A stretch of 64,000 nucleotides of DNA from Paulownia fortunei (GCA_019321725.1 CM033118.1:13666071-13730070); one strand, 5' to 3'. Shown: positions 36,081-48,204, counted from the stretch's first letter. The notes: generated by a model not told the origin, from the sequence alone. Numbers and translations are program-made.

Positions 36081-36650
36081 TAAATTCTTGAAAAAAAAAT
36101 TATCAAACAAAAGTAAATTAGAGGAACATGAGATGGTGAACTTGACCGAGTAGTGGTCGGTGATTGTGCAAAACAAGCTTCCTCTTGAGCTTAAGGACCT
36201 CGGGAGTTTCTCTATCCCTTACACTATTGGTTTAATCACCTTTCCTAATACATTATGTGATTTGGGAACAAGTTTTATCTTATGCCTTTGTCGATTTTTA
36301 GGAAGCTTGGATTATGAGAGCAAAAGGCAACAACAGTGTCACTTCAACTAGCCAACCGATCCATCAAGTATCTAAGAGGTATCATTGAGAATGTACCCGT
36401 AAAGGTAGACAAGTTTATTATCCCAATTGATTTCATTATGTTGGATATGAAGGAAGATGTTATTGTGCCCCTTATTCTAGGTAGACCTTTCCTTGTGACG
36501 AGTAGAGCTTTGATTGATGTGCAGCTAGGAAATTTGATACTTAGAATAGGGAATGACCAAGTGACCTTTCATATTTCAAAAGCTTTCAATTATCTGGTAG
36601 AAACAAACTTGTGTGGAATAATTAATGCCCTTGACCCCGTTGGCAAATGA
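36081..36650 (+). pseudogene. Athila protease relic (pol-less derivative)
   Basis: QNKLPLELKDLGSFSIPYTI leads to LCDLGTS (about 36260), an intact D-L-G-T active-site triplet. After a frameshift at about 36340, 36336-36650 is open for 104 residues: LQLANRSIKYLRGIIENVPV, PLILGRPFLVTSRALIDVQL. The frame is close to being readable, yet the two halves are out of register. Confidence 0.9.
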
Positions 36651-38827
36651 TCTTTTACAACAAATTGTGAGGAGAAAGTTGATGAATGTATTGTGAAGTT
36701 TAAAGAAAATAAAAAAAGTTAAATCATGTTGATGTGAATGAAGTTAAGGGATTGAATTGTTGGGCAGAAAAGCCTAAGTGTAATCAATTAGATGCATTTG
36801 ATCCCTTTGTTGTTAAGCATGTGCAAAAAAATAAGTTGAATGATGCATTTAAAGAACTGTTGGAAAAATTAAAAGGATGAGAGATGGAGAATGAAAGCTT
36901 GGTGGTTGCCATTGTACACTTTGATGCCAAATTATCCTTTAAGAAGTATTTTCAAGTTAAATCAAAATTTCTAGCCAAGTCAAGACCAAGATTACGATCA
37001 ACCATGTAAGGTGAGACCCATGTAGAGAGATTCAAACCCCTTGATATGATGTGATTATCACATATCCAGGCATTACTTGGGATAAGGTAATAAGATATCT
37101 AAATTTTATCTTACTTTTTTCCCAAAGAGAGGTAATAAAGTCAGGCCGATAACTATAAACAAAGTGCTTCTTGAGAGGCAACTCAACTCCTTTGTTGCAT
37201 TTACTTTTGAATAATTTTGTAGTTAGTTTTTGAAGCATGTTCCATTTCTAGATTTAGGCATGTCGAGCTTGTTTTTGTTTAGCTATTGCATTGCTCCATT
37301 TGTGTTTTCACTTTTATGAGTAGCCCATGTGCTTTCATGTCTTTTTTTTTTCTTGTATAGATGGACATCTCCTTGGTGATATTTGTAGATCTTCTATAGA
37401 CTCCAAAGGGCATCATCTATTTAAAAGGAGAGTTTTCTATTCCCCCCCCCCTTTATGTGCTTTATTTCTTTAAACATTGTGGATAATGTTAATTTTAAAG
37501 TTGGGGGTGGGATTCGTATTTTGTGTGTTTGAGCTTTGTGTGAAAAATTGAGCTAATTGTTTTGATTTTTATTGAAGCTTTTTGTGTGAATTACTCATGT
37601 TGTGTGATGACAGTCAAAGAGCAAGCATGCTTTGTTGATAAATGTAGTTGAGTCCATGCTTTGTGATTGAATGAACAACTTGGTTACCAATTGCCTATGA
37701 TGATACCTAATTGATATTGTATAGATTCTAGAGGAAAGAAAGATTGCTAGTCTTGTGACATGACTATTTTTGTGTGTATTTGATCTTTGTCATGAATGAT
37801 AAATTTTCATGGAGCACATTATGATGAAATCTTGTGAATTTTGTGCTACTTGGTGCTGTTAGATTTTACTTCCAATGAGTTGTATTGATCATTTTGTGAT
37901 ATTCTAGAACTTTCTTGATTGCTCTTTGAGGCGAAATCCTAAATAACTAGCAAACTTAGAAATGATAGGTCATCTTTGACTCGTTTGTGCCTTTCAAGCC
38001 TACTATGATCACATATTTTGATTTACTAGTTACTCCTTTGAGCCTTTTTCAAAGAATGGCATGTGCAATGCATATGAATGACCATTATTCGACTTTATTT
38101 CTAGAAGTTCACTACACCTGCCCTTTACAACCCTAAAAACTATTGATTGTCCCTAAAAAAGCCTAAGGTGTGATATTTTATGCACAATTTTATGAATAAA
38201 TTTAGGGGTATGACCAAGGAAAATGTATAAGAAAACCATCACAACTCATGTTGATGAAAAGAAACAAGTTTAGGAGTTGTGAAAGCATGAATTCCAAAGG
38301 AAAAAGAAAGAGAATTGAGAAAGAGAAAAGAAAGGAGTAAAGTGAGATTTTATGTAAAACGTTTTATGCTCTCTTACGTTGTTTATCCTTACCCTTTCTT
38401 TGTAAGCCAATACATAGGCCTTACGTTACAAGCTTATTATTGAAGTTCTTTTGATCTAAGCTGCTAGTGTCTACTTTAGTGGAGAAGTTGTTTGAAAAAC
38501 AAGCTTGTGGAACACCTAGAACCTCTTTGCTTAGATCTTGAGAGTCATCGATTATGAAATTCATACCTAAAATACATGCATGAAACTTGAGGTTGACATT
38601 TCACACACACACACATTTTGAATTTATAACTAGATTGATGAAGCACAAGTTTTGTAGTGTCATTCAACTAACTTTGTGACTAATCTTTGGATTCATATGC
38701 AATAAAGATTGATGAGGCATTTGAATTGGTTAATCAAACTTAGTAATTCATTATCAAAGTATAAGTCTATGATTATTTGATTTTAAGTTTTGCTCGAGGG
38801 CGAGCAAAACATAAGTTTGGGGGTAGT
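36651..38827 (+). mobile_element. Post-protease spacer and 3' non-coding region; RT/RH/IN deleted
   Basis: About 400 bp of degraded sequence follow the protease. From about 37170 comes the TTGAGAGGCAACTCAACTCC sequence that lies after integrase in complete copies, so roughly 3 kb of pol is gone. The region ends with the polypurine tract AAGTTTGGGGGTAGT (38813-38827). Part of it reappears on the minus strand at 55390-57060. Confidence 0.8.
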
Positions 38828-40548
38828 TGATAAGCTCACAAATTATAATATTTATGACACCTCCATGAGCACAATTACATATGTTATTATCTTACAATTG
38901 ATACGATTGTGTCCTTATTTTATGATAATTATGTGTAGGGACTAAAAAATGAAGAATGGAGTGAAGATATGGTGAAAAATGAAAAAAATTGGACAAGGAT
39001 GAACTCACGTCGTGACACCCCTCCCCCTTGGTTGTGTCGTGGTGTGAGTGGCCAAAATCGAGCAGTGAGTGCTAAATTCGATGGCACCGCTATACCCCAT
39101 TTGGCGCCATAGGGCCGGATGAAGAAGACCTCGCGCTGCGACACCCCCTTAGGTCACGCCGCGGCACAAGAGTCCAAATTCAAGCAGTGAGCAGCCTCTT
39201 ATGAAGTGCCGCGACATCCCCATTTGGCACCGTGGCTCTTGAATAATAGGGTACCTCGCACCGCGATGCCTAATCTCTGCTTGGTCTATAATTGAAAAAA
39301 AAAATATTTGTGGATTTTTTAAGGAGAAGTGGCAATCTAGCCCATGCATGGAATCTTTCTTGTTATACACTACACCCTCACACATTATGTAACACTCTAT
39401 TAGGTGTACTATATATATACAATTACATCACATAAATAAGAGATACATACATGCTTGCACATAATTTTCTTGAACAACACATAATACATAACATGAAGAC
39501 CCAATTAATCACCCACACACATTTTAAACCTAAATTTTCACACATCTTTCTTCTCTACCCAAAACACCCATTCTTCTATATTTTTCCACACACTACACCA
39601 AAAACAAACACACCCATCATCAAGAAGTGGGGGTTCAAGACAAAGGGAAGAATGAGCTACTTTGGGTAAGGAGAATCTAAAACTAGAAGTGAAGACTTGG
39701 AAAGTGAAGACTCTCCAAATGGGTTGTAACAGTTACTTTAGTTTTTTTTTAATTTTGTTTATTTCTAAAAAAATATTGTAAAGGCATGATGTTGAGAAAC
39801 AAGTGTGGTTTGTTTTATTTCATTATGAACTATACTCAACTTTGCCAAGGCTTGAAAATTCATTTCTATGAAGTTGTGAATTGTTAACTTGTATGAGATG
39901 TGGATGATGTTGATTTTGTGATGAGTATGCACTATGTTTTTAATTCTTCTTAAAATTTGACCATTTTTTAGATAAACCTTGTTATTGTGATTGAGATCGA
40001 GAGGTAGTATCACAACAAGCGCTCGTGTAATGTATGTCATAGGCTTGGTCACTATAGGAATATAGGAGTTAGTAGTCATAAACTTGACCATCGAAAGTTA
40101 GAGAAAAATCACAAAGTCTAATGCATTATTTGATAGTTAAACTTGTATAGGAATATACCATTTGCTTTTAAGTAATAGGTGTTGCACATCTTAAAAAAGA
40201 GTATTACATAAAATTGGAGTTCTTACTGTCACACAATTTAATATCAATCATATTCACTGACTTGTGAAAATTCACAATGCAATAGAACAACAATCTAATG
40301 CCATGGTACTTCTCCACCTAAGTCTAAATCTTCTATTTTTCTTGATTGTTTTTGTTGCTTGTTAATTTATAGTTTTAAGTTTTCAATTTAATCTACTAAA
40401 CTTTTGATAGGTTAAATATAGTTGGATTATTTATACTTCAGTGCTCACATACTCTATAGGGACATGACATTCGTATACTCATACCCTTTATTACTTGTCG
40501 GCCCATACACTTGCAGAATTAGATTGTATTTAATTACAAGCCACACCA
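38828..40548 (+). mobile_element. 3' LTR of the pol-less Athila derivative
   Basis: It starts TGATAAGCTCACAAATTATA and ends ...CCACACCA. It aligns throughout with 32646-34317, with scattered substitutions and a lost segment near 40070. Confidence 0.86.
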
Positions 40549-40751
40549 TGCTGGATGAGGAAGGGTGCTCGAGTTATCGATGGCGGGTGATCCCTCCATC
40601 CAAACTCTCTTCATCATGATCTTTCTCATAATCAGCAATTATATCCATCTTCTTGTCTAAATCTCTTGATACACCTCTATTTGCCATTAAAATTCTCTCA
40701 AAAAAGAAAACTCATATCTCAACTCAATAAATTCCCATAGACGACGCCACT
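40549..40751 (-). pseudogene. Tat gag N-terminus, leader and primer-binding site
   Basis: The minus-strand ATG at 40686 opens MANRGVSRDLDKKMDIIADY, running to a stop near 40575 and then into the Athila insertion at 40548. The leader is short. The primer site TGGCGTCGTCTATGGGA (40733-40749) adjoins the LTR end, resembling the TGGCGCCGTCTGTGGGA form common in Tat elements. Confidence 0.75.
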
Positions 40752-41600
40752 TGATGTGCTTAATTTTTAGTACGAATCAAGAACCTCGAACTTAATATTT
40801 TGATACACGAACCATACCTGAATTAACTTGTAAAATACTGGGGGTTGTCTAATAAAAACTTTCAGACGCTCAAGTCAGTAGGCGTTCAAAAAGTATCAAT
40901 CAACAACTCAATCAAAGCGTGTATGTAATTCAGAAAATATATGAACGTAAAAATAAATCATACATTGACCCCCCTTCTATAATAGTATGTTAGGATAGTA
41001 GAATTAAGGAAGGACTCATTTATCTTTTACAGATGAGATAAATCTCCTAAAATCGAGAGCATCTAATAAGGAAAGATCCCCATTTCCTTCTCTATAATCC
41101 CAATTTAAGCAAACCAGGATTATTCCTTGTTTCCTTGTGTACTGAGTCATATCCGAGCTAGGCAGACCAGCTTGGACCGATTAGGCCAATCATCACAACT
41201 AGTCAAGCACTACAGCTCAGAACCTGTTACATGAATATCTTTTATCTAGCGGGCCTTTTAAGCTCGGACTCGAGCAGACTCATCATCCGAACTAATCATC
41301 ATCCCTAGTAATAAATGCCAAGCAATATCAATCTGAATTGGAGTCCCAACCTCAATTACTAATTTGGACCTTGGCCTGTCCATAATCTGTAACCAGATTC
41401 TTATTCTGGACTCAATTCAGATGAGATCAACATAGAGTAGGTCAAATCCATTCCACATTAATATCGTGTGTGTTGGAGTTCAACCTAAGAGATATAAATA
41501 ATACAGAAAAGAAGATCCTTGTAAAGTAAAAGCTATATGAACACAAAATCCATCATATATGAGAAATCATAAAAAAACCAAAAGCAAAGTAAATGCTTAT
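40752..41600 (-). mobile_element. Tat 5' LTR (upstream limit uncertain)
   Basis: On the minus strand the LTR ends ...AAGCACATCA next to the primer site. No coding frame. The start of the LTR could not be fixed because the partner LTR is missing; a change of composition occurs near 41600. 41600-41800 shows nothing recognisable. Confidence 0.55.
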
Positions 41601-41799
41601 ATGTAGAGTATATATATGAAGGCATTGTTTGTAAAAAGTATTAAAAAGTACTTTTTTTGGCTTTTTGTTAAATTTAAGTTGTTTTAGGCTATTTAATTTT
41701 ATTGATTGTGCTATTGATTTTTAGATAGAAGTAGAAAAATGGCGAAAACTAAAGCTTAGAAGCAAGTCTAGAGGTGATTCTAGATGACATTTATTTAAA

Positions 41800-42730
41800 T
41801 AAGGCCATGTCTAACCCATTGCACCAAATTTGATGCATAATATACACCAAATTTAATGTTTTTGGTATAATTTAGCCTAAATTATCTCCAATCACTATAT
41901 CAAATTTTACACCAAATGAATATTTTATCGTTACTTTTTTTATTTATCAATTATCACTTATTTATTTTTTATAAAGTTATTTAATTATTTATATTTTATT
42001 ACTACTAATTCTACTAAATAAAAAATTACATATAATTAATATTACATTTATTGATTATATTACAAAGATAAACATTATAATTAATATCACAATAAAGAAA
42101 AATACTACATTGCACATTATGTAGAATAAAAAAACTTTTACAAAACAAATATAAAGACTAATACATTTTGGTTATTTAATCCTCAAAATTAGTATATTCA
42201 TCCCACAAATAATCAAGTAATGCATATCGAAGTGTAAAGTGAGCATCTTTATTGTTGATTTATCTATATCGAACATCTTTATGTAGTAGTATTTTATTTT
42301 TAAAATTTTAGTTTTTAATATTTATGTTCTATTTTATTTTTGAATTTTACGCAAGTAATGTTATTTTAATGTATTTATTATTATTATTAATTATTAAAAT
42401 TTATTGCAAATGTTAATTACTTGTCAATTATGACAATTAATCACTACAAATATTATTGCAAAATAATAAGAAAACTAAAATTGAATAAATAAAACTAAAT
42501 TACAAATTAATTAAATATATAATATATGATACAAATGGAATTAAAATTGAAAGTAGAACAATTTTTGGGGTAAATTGGTAATATATATTACATCAAATTT
42601 GGTGTAAATGAATAGTATTACATCAAATTTAGTGCAATACTATTTATTACATTAAATTTAGTGTTCTATTGAAAATAAAATTACACCAAATTTAATATTT
42701 TAGTACTGAATTGAAAATACTTTTAAAAGT
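41800..42730. mobile_element. Probable non-autonomous DNA transposon (Harbinger-like in style)
   Basis: AT-rich, no coding frame. The left part holds GGCCATGTCTAACCCATTGC and repeated CACCAAATTTGATG words. The right part (about 42580-42700) holds the inverse words TCAAATTTGGTGTAAA and TTAGTGTTCTATTG. Such paired ACACCAAATTT words around a CCAAT/ATTGG context are familiar from plant Harbinger-type elements. Clean terminal repeats and a 3-bp target duplication could not be fixed. Confidence 0.45.
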
Positions 42731-43220
42731 TATTATAAATATCCTGTCCTTAGTAATTTAAAAGTAATACAAGATGACCGCTCTATTACTAGAAAACACA
42801 AATACTCTTACTGTTGCTATAGATTCTATTATAGGTAGAACTATAGTAATTATTATTGTTGTTATTATTAATTGATGAATATGGTTAATACATAAAGACA
42901 TATTATATAATATAAAGATTATATACGTGTATCAGTATTCAAATTTATATATTACAAGTATATAAATAGTAATACAGGATACAATATATATTGCTTAGAT
43001 TGTCAAACAATTTCTTCAAACATTATTTGTGCGTTAGTTTAATTAGTTTAGTAAATATCCGACAAATCAAAATATTGGACAATTTAAGTTTTTAAATATA
43101 AAAAAAATAAATTTAAATTACTATTGCAACTTATTTATCAATCAACTTAACTTTTGCAGACAAACTCAATTTTAACTTTTTTTTAATCACTTTTTTTTTT
43201 TTAAATTAACACTTCCTCTA

Positions 43221-43253
<33 letters not shown>

Positions 43254-43500
43254 ATACTGCAAACAATATCCAAGTTATTTCAATAACATCTTATTTAGAA
43301 AATATCGACACAATTTAATATTGGAATGAAATTTTAACTTATTTTATTTTCTAATTTCTTTTGAATAATACCTAAATCTTAAATTTAAAGACATAAAGAA
43401 TTAAATCAAAAGTTTAAATTTGTTACTATGCTGAAGAGATTTGTAATAACTAGTAAAAATTTGAGTTATTGAGAAAGTGCGGTAAATATGGAAAAAAAAA
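42731..43500. other. AT-rich intergenic sequence upstream of the gene
   Basis: No gene or element recognised. A TA microsatellite lies at about 43220-43255. No recognisable transposon reaches the promoter of the downstream gene. Confidence 0.6.
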
Positions 43501-43559
43501 TGGAAAAAACAAAAATGGTGTAAATGATCCAAAACGGTAGCTTAGAATGTAGATAGATA

Positions 43560-43728
43560 GCCGCACGTGCATCACACCCTTCTCTCTCTCTCTCTCTTCT
43601 GTTCCTATGAATAGTCCTCCAACCCCAGTTTTAATCTCTCTTTCTTTCTCCCCCAAAATTTCTCTCAGTCTCTCTTTGCTATTCTTTCCAAGCCTGGAAA
43701 AGAAGACCCATCACCCACAACACTCCAG
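43560..43728 (+). promoter_or_regulatory. Putative core promoter and 5' UTR: G-box and CT-rich tract
   Basis: A perfect G-box CACGTG lies at 43564-43569, within GCACGTGC. A CT microsatellite (43577-43598) and further pyrimidine-rich sequence to 43680 follow, like the Y-patch and leader of plant promoters. No consensus TATA box is evident; CTATGAATAG (about 43606) is the only weak candidate. The transcription start is not fixed. G-boxes bind bZIP and bHLH factors, but whether this one is used is unknown. Confidence 0.55.
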
Positions 43729-43894
43729 GTAACTTCACTTCTCTCTCTCTCTCTCTCTCGTTGTTTTGCCTTCTTTCTTTGAGGGCTTATGTGTGCCGTT
43801 TTTATCATCTATAGATGTGTATACATATCATATATGAAAGACTTTCCTGATTGTGTAGAGATCTGATGGTGGGATTTCTCTTTTTCTTTATTAG
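43729..43894 (+). other. Probable 5' UTR intron
   Basis: Donor CCAG|GTAACT at 43729 and acceptor TTATTAG|GCTCTGG at 43894, with a CT microsatellite just inside the intron (43739-43759). Alternative acceptors end at about 43858 and 43920. An intron here would remove the short upstream ATG frames, including the one opening at 43851. Confidence 0.55.
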
Positions 43895-43934
43895 GCTCTG
43901 GATCTGCGTTGAGCAATTAGAGACGCGAAAAAAA

Positions 43935-45493
43935 ATGAACAAGTGGGCGTATCAACAAAAGGCCTTGGTGGGGGGCTGTGTTGCAGACGGCGTCGTTTGC
44001 CCCAAGCCTCGTAGAATCGGCGCACCCCTTCACTTTCACGAATCCATGAGACCTCCCTCGCGCTTGCTTCACATCAAGTATGATCCTCTTCTTTATTTTT
44101 TCAATTTTGTTGGGTTTTTAATCAAATTGTTCTATTTCGTTTTGCCTTTTCTTTTACTGAATTTTGTGGGATTTTGTTTCCTTTTTTTTTTTTTTGTTAA
44201 AATAGTAATCAACAAGCGGAGGCGTGTGATGCGAAAGCGGGAACGGAACTTCTGGATATTATTCGAATGAAGGTATTCCTTTTTTGTTTCCTCAGTTAAT
44301 TATGATTTGTAGCTTTTGCTCTGTGAGGGCTGTTCAGAAATTAATTATTAGTAGATATGTAAATGTTTTTTGGTGCTAAATGAGGAACTTGAAGGAACTG
44401 AAATAGTAGTTTAAAGGGTAATAATTTTATTTTTTTTTGTTTTTCTCATTTTGTTGCCTTTTTAGACCATTAGTGTTATTTTAGACATTTTCAAAAGTTG
44501 GTTTGTAATTAGTCTTGTATGCGGGTAATTCCTATGGTATATGTGGCGTGCCCAGCAGATTTTAGGCTCTTGTCATGACATCCAGGGGGCAAACCTGTTG
44601 AAGAAGTTTGGTGATTTATGTGGCCTGTTGTATGATCCTTTCCTTATTGTTGAGAGGTTAGGTTGGAATTCTAGAACTGACAACTACTGATCTGGCGAAT
44701 TAACCTTTTGATGAAATTTTTATTGGGACTCCGTAGAGTCAGTTTGAGAAAGTTACTAAAAAAAAATTGCATCTGCAGCATGGATATGGCTCCTCTGGGT
44801 AGGTTTTTATGCGACATGTTTAAAAGGAACCGCTTTTTATCTGAATTTTACCATTGTGTTTGTGGCATGGTTCTAGGGGTGTGAAGTAGATCTTGCAAAT
44901 TAAATTTTCGAACTTGTTTTTTCTTCTTTTAAATTAAAGAGCTTAATTCTATGCCAAGCCAAAACAGTAGCTCTATCCTCTGTTCCATGTCAGTTGCTGT
45001 GACAGAGTTGGGCCGTCAAGAACGTAGTGGAGTTAGGATGGGAAGCTGGTCAGATGTAGTATGCGTGCTAATAGAGAGCTATCATTGCATCTATGTGCTA
45101 ATGGCATAAGATGCCTATACAACATTCTGCTACTTATGTTTTATTGCTCCAGGACATTTATTAGAAGTTGTATAGATCATTTCATTTGAGTTAATCGGGT
45201 AATATTTTCTATATGATCAGGGGAGTTATGGTTCTGAGAGGTCCAATTTTCATGTGGCCTCATCTCCGCCATTTTTTATTGGATCACCACCAAGCAGGGC
45301 CTCAAACCCCATCGTCCAAGATGAACAGTTTGGCAATGACAATGGCAACCCTTTTTCTCCTATGCTTGAAGCACCATCATCCACTCGTAAGAGTGGAGGT
45401 TGTGTTCGGGTGAACTTTGCTCCCAAGCCCGCTCCAGTGAGGATCGAAGGGTTCAATTGTCGAGGAAATTGTAGCATTTCTGCCGTAGCATAG
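43935..45493 (+). CDS. Plant-specific small protein of unknown function, 160 residues, 3 coding exons
   Basis: Join 43935-44077, 44206-44272, 45221-45493. The start is the first ATG after the leader, MNKWAYQQKALVGG. Exon 1 ends in phase 2 (AA|GTATGA). The 128-bp intron ends AATAG. Exon 2 gives NQQAEACDAKAGTELLDIIR and ends at AAG|GTATTC. The 948-bp intron ends GATCAG. Exon 3 reads GSYGSERSNFHVASSPPFFI, GSPPSRASNP, then CVRVNFAPKPAPVRIEGFNC and the terminal CSISAVA before TAG at 45491. From memory this matches a land-plant family with the same MNKW start, CPKPRR motif, ELLDII block, VASSPPFFxGSPPSR core and ISAVA end; I know of no established function. There is no signal peptide or membrane segment, and it is Ser/Pro-rich and probably mostly disordered. 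Frame agreement across both introns and lack of stops suggest it is functional. Short reverse-strand frames over exon 3 are shadows. Confidence 0.9.
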
Positions 45494-48204
45494 ACACACT
45501 TCAACTCAAAAACCTTAAATTCAGAGAGGTATGAGTAGCAGCAATAACAAACCAACAGGAGATTTTTGGGAGAGGAACAATTTGTTTAGTAATGTATATA
45601 TCAAGATCTAAACAAAGAGTTGCTGAGTTTTTTTCTGTCAGTCGGTCAAATGGGTCCTGTGTATATGTAATGAGGTGGTGAGAGGAGTCGTCTTAAAATA
45701 AGAAACCCAGACAGAAGGGAAAATAGTCCCTATCTTGGGTTGTAGGTTTTTCATCTGTGACATTTGATATAGAGAGGAGAAGAATCCTTTTAGTAACTCA
45801 AGTTTGAATCCCTGTACCTTTCATTGTAGTATTAATCCAAAGGCAGAAGGGGAAAATGAAATATTCTTTTTTAAATTCTTTGGAAATCTTTTGTTATCTT
45901 TGCTGCCTGTATTTTTAGCTAGTTGGGTTATGCGAAATGTCCTTATCGTCCTGCCACATTGGGCCTACATGGTATGCATGTGATGTTTCGAAATCGGCAG
46001 GGACAACCTGGACTGATGCTACTATTCCAAATTATATTTTTTTTATAGATGATAAGAGATGTGGGATTGTCAAGTCAGCAAAGGAACTTTACTTTATAAA
46101 AGTTGTTTGAATGGCGTTGTTATCGGCACTATGAAGATCGTGCGACCAAATTATCTTGGGGGTATCTGATTTTTTTGGTGTAAAGAATATGAGGAGGCCA
46201 AGTTGTTGAAGGCAAGTTGCAGAAATCGTATGATTGGCAAACGTTGGAAACGACGTGGATGAATTTGTTTTCTTATGTTTGTAATGCTTATTTTATGGTC
46301 AGATTGTCAGCTCAAGTTGGGGAATGGTGGGGTAACATGTCAATTTTTTTAGTCAGAAAGATGAATATTGCTGACTAGTTTGTCGAAAGGTTGGGCTGCC
46401 TTTGCTCGTGTCATGGGCATCATTTTTGCTAGACAGAAAGTATATAAGATATAATAAAGGAGCGGTGAACGTTAGGAGTGTGCTCTTTTTCCTTGAAAAG
46501 GGTTGTGATTTCATGCTTTTTTATTTTCTTTTTCTTTTTTCGGTTAAGGATGTTTATTATTTTCAATATATGGTGAGATATGCCCAAGATAACGACTTAG
46601 ACCTGCTTGGTCAGCATAGTTGATAGGAATGCATTTGCACCACTCGTAAGCTTGCTGAAGAGTGGCATTTAATTTAAAGAACAAAAAGTTAGAGAAGGGC
46701 AATTAGCAACTCCAAAGTGATCATTGGACTACAATCGTTGTGAGATGACGATTGGGCTAGAGAATTACTACAATTTGAATATGAAGATTCTGGTTTGTGG
46801 AACCTCCATCCGCAACAAAAATAGTATTAGAGCCGAGAAAGTTGCGTGTCCAATAAAAAAATAATTATAGTATTTCTATCGCTGAGAAAATTTAAACCAG
46901 TCAACGAATGTCATTGCAGCCCCACTAAAATCAAATGGGAAGTAGTAATAGAGTCGTAATATTATTGAAGTGTCGCTTGCGGCCCCACTCACAACAAAAA
47001 TGGTATCAAAGCTGACTTTGTGGATTTATTGGCATTGGAGGCCTAAGCCAAACTAGATATGGATTGGGAACTGTCCTAGAAAGTTGGAGGAACAAACAAT
47101 GAATGATTATAGTATCCCAATCAGTTGTAGGGGAAAACTTGGTCTGGTTTGAAAGTGCACATAGTGGACTCCTAATGCTATTTAGATTGAGAATTTTTGT
47201 AAAATAAAGATAAATGTAAAGTAGTTATTAGTAGAATTTATTATAAATATAAATAAATTTAAATAGGCAACTTCATGAAAAGTTATTAAAAAGATCAAAT
47301 TAAATTACCGATTTGATGGTTAGCATCGTCTCAATAGTCTATTAACTATTCAAACATCAAAATATTGATGCTTGTGAACCATTCAATTATCAAAATATGT
47401 AATGTTGATGTCTTCATTGGCAAATTTACACGAAAAATACTCACTGGAGTAGCATAATGCATGTATATCTAATATGAAAATTTATTTAACGAATCAAGGT
47501 GTAGTTCGTTCCGACACTTGAACTTTCACGATTCAAATTTTCATATTTCACTTTTGGAATGCAACACCCGCGAGATTTGTTCCATAGATTTTAGTTTGTG
47601 ATCTAATGAGAGCGAGTCTAAGCATTAGAATAGTTCGAAATTGGGGCGGATTTTTTTACCTTGACACAATTGGCATTCAACTTTAAGTTGGATGTTAATT
47701 TTAAAATTTAAATGGAATTATAATTTCTAATTGGATTGTAATTCTTTTTTGCGTTAGAAGAGATATGTATGGATTCTTTTTGGTATAAGAAAGAGATAGA
47801 TATTTATATATATGTCGAGTTCTTATTATAATAGAAAGTATGAATGAACGTATTCTCTCAAAAAACATTATCTCCAAAACTATCTCATTATAATTCTTCT
47901 CTATGTTTTTTTTAAAGCATCATCATAGAACTCCAAATATATGAGATGTGTAAATGCATGGAAAACTTTAGCAGTTATTCACCAACACAAATAAGGCATA
48001 TTCCCGATTGATTGGAACAAATGGGTCTTGAAGATATGTTTATGGCTGATTAAAATGAGGCTTGTAAACGAGCTTAGTTTGGGATGTATGAATCAATATA
48101 AGTCCGCTTTGTATAGGTATACTAAATCCACTTATATATGAATTTGCAATTCATATTATTGAGTTGGTCTTATACCTACTTTTTAAGTACTTTCGGCTTA
48201 AATA
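45494..48204. other. 3' UTR of the gene, then low-information sequence
   Basis: The 3' UTR probably runs a few hundred bases (to about 45830); no decisive poly(A) signal was seen. From 45830 to 48204 no gene was recognised. At 46800-47030 two phrases, GCAACAAAAATAGTATTAGA and ACAACAAAAATGGTATCAAA, resemble LTR-end plus initiator-Met primer-site sequence (TGGTATCAGAGC), hinting at an eroded LTR element without coding remains. 47640-47930 looks like an LTR leader in composition only. The 73-residue open frame at 46402-46623 has no family signature. Confidence 0.4.

Larger units (their letters stand above)
32646..40548 (+). mobile_element. Full-length Athila-type derivative with TSD, lacking pol
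   Basis: Two LTRs (32646-34317 and 38828-40548) flank a 4.5-kb internal region with gag and protease only. The flanks TGATG (32641-32645) and TGCTG (40549-40553) form a 5-bp duplication with one mismatch. The insertion splits the gag region of the Tat element. RT, RNase H and integrase are absent, so any movement would have relied on another element's enzymes. Confidence 0.88.
10200..41600 (-). mobile_element. Tat-type Ty3/gypsy element split by three insertions
   Basis: Five minus-strand blocks fall in the order expected of one Tat element: 5' LTR (about 41600-40752), leader and gag N-terminus (40751-40549), gag (32645-31093), protease (25307-24857), then RT and RNase H (11503-10200). The gaps are filled exactly by an Athila element with TSD (32646-40548), a solo LTR with TSD (25308-31087) and an Athila tandem (11504-24856). 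The last gap also lost the region between the protease and mid-RT. Integrase and the 3' LTR are absent. The single-element reading is inference, but reading continues convincingly across the two TSD-bounded junctions. Confidence 0.75.

Noticed and set aside
43851..44270. 139-residue frame opening at 43851 as the gene product
   Set aside because: It reads through the likely 5' UTR intron and the 128-bp coding intron. The spliced model starting at 43935 matches a known family across three exons.
45250..45555. Minus-strand 101-residue frame
   Set aside because: Shadow of exon 3 of the plus-strand gene.
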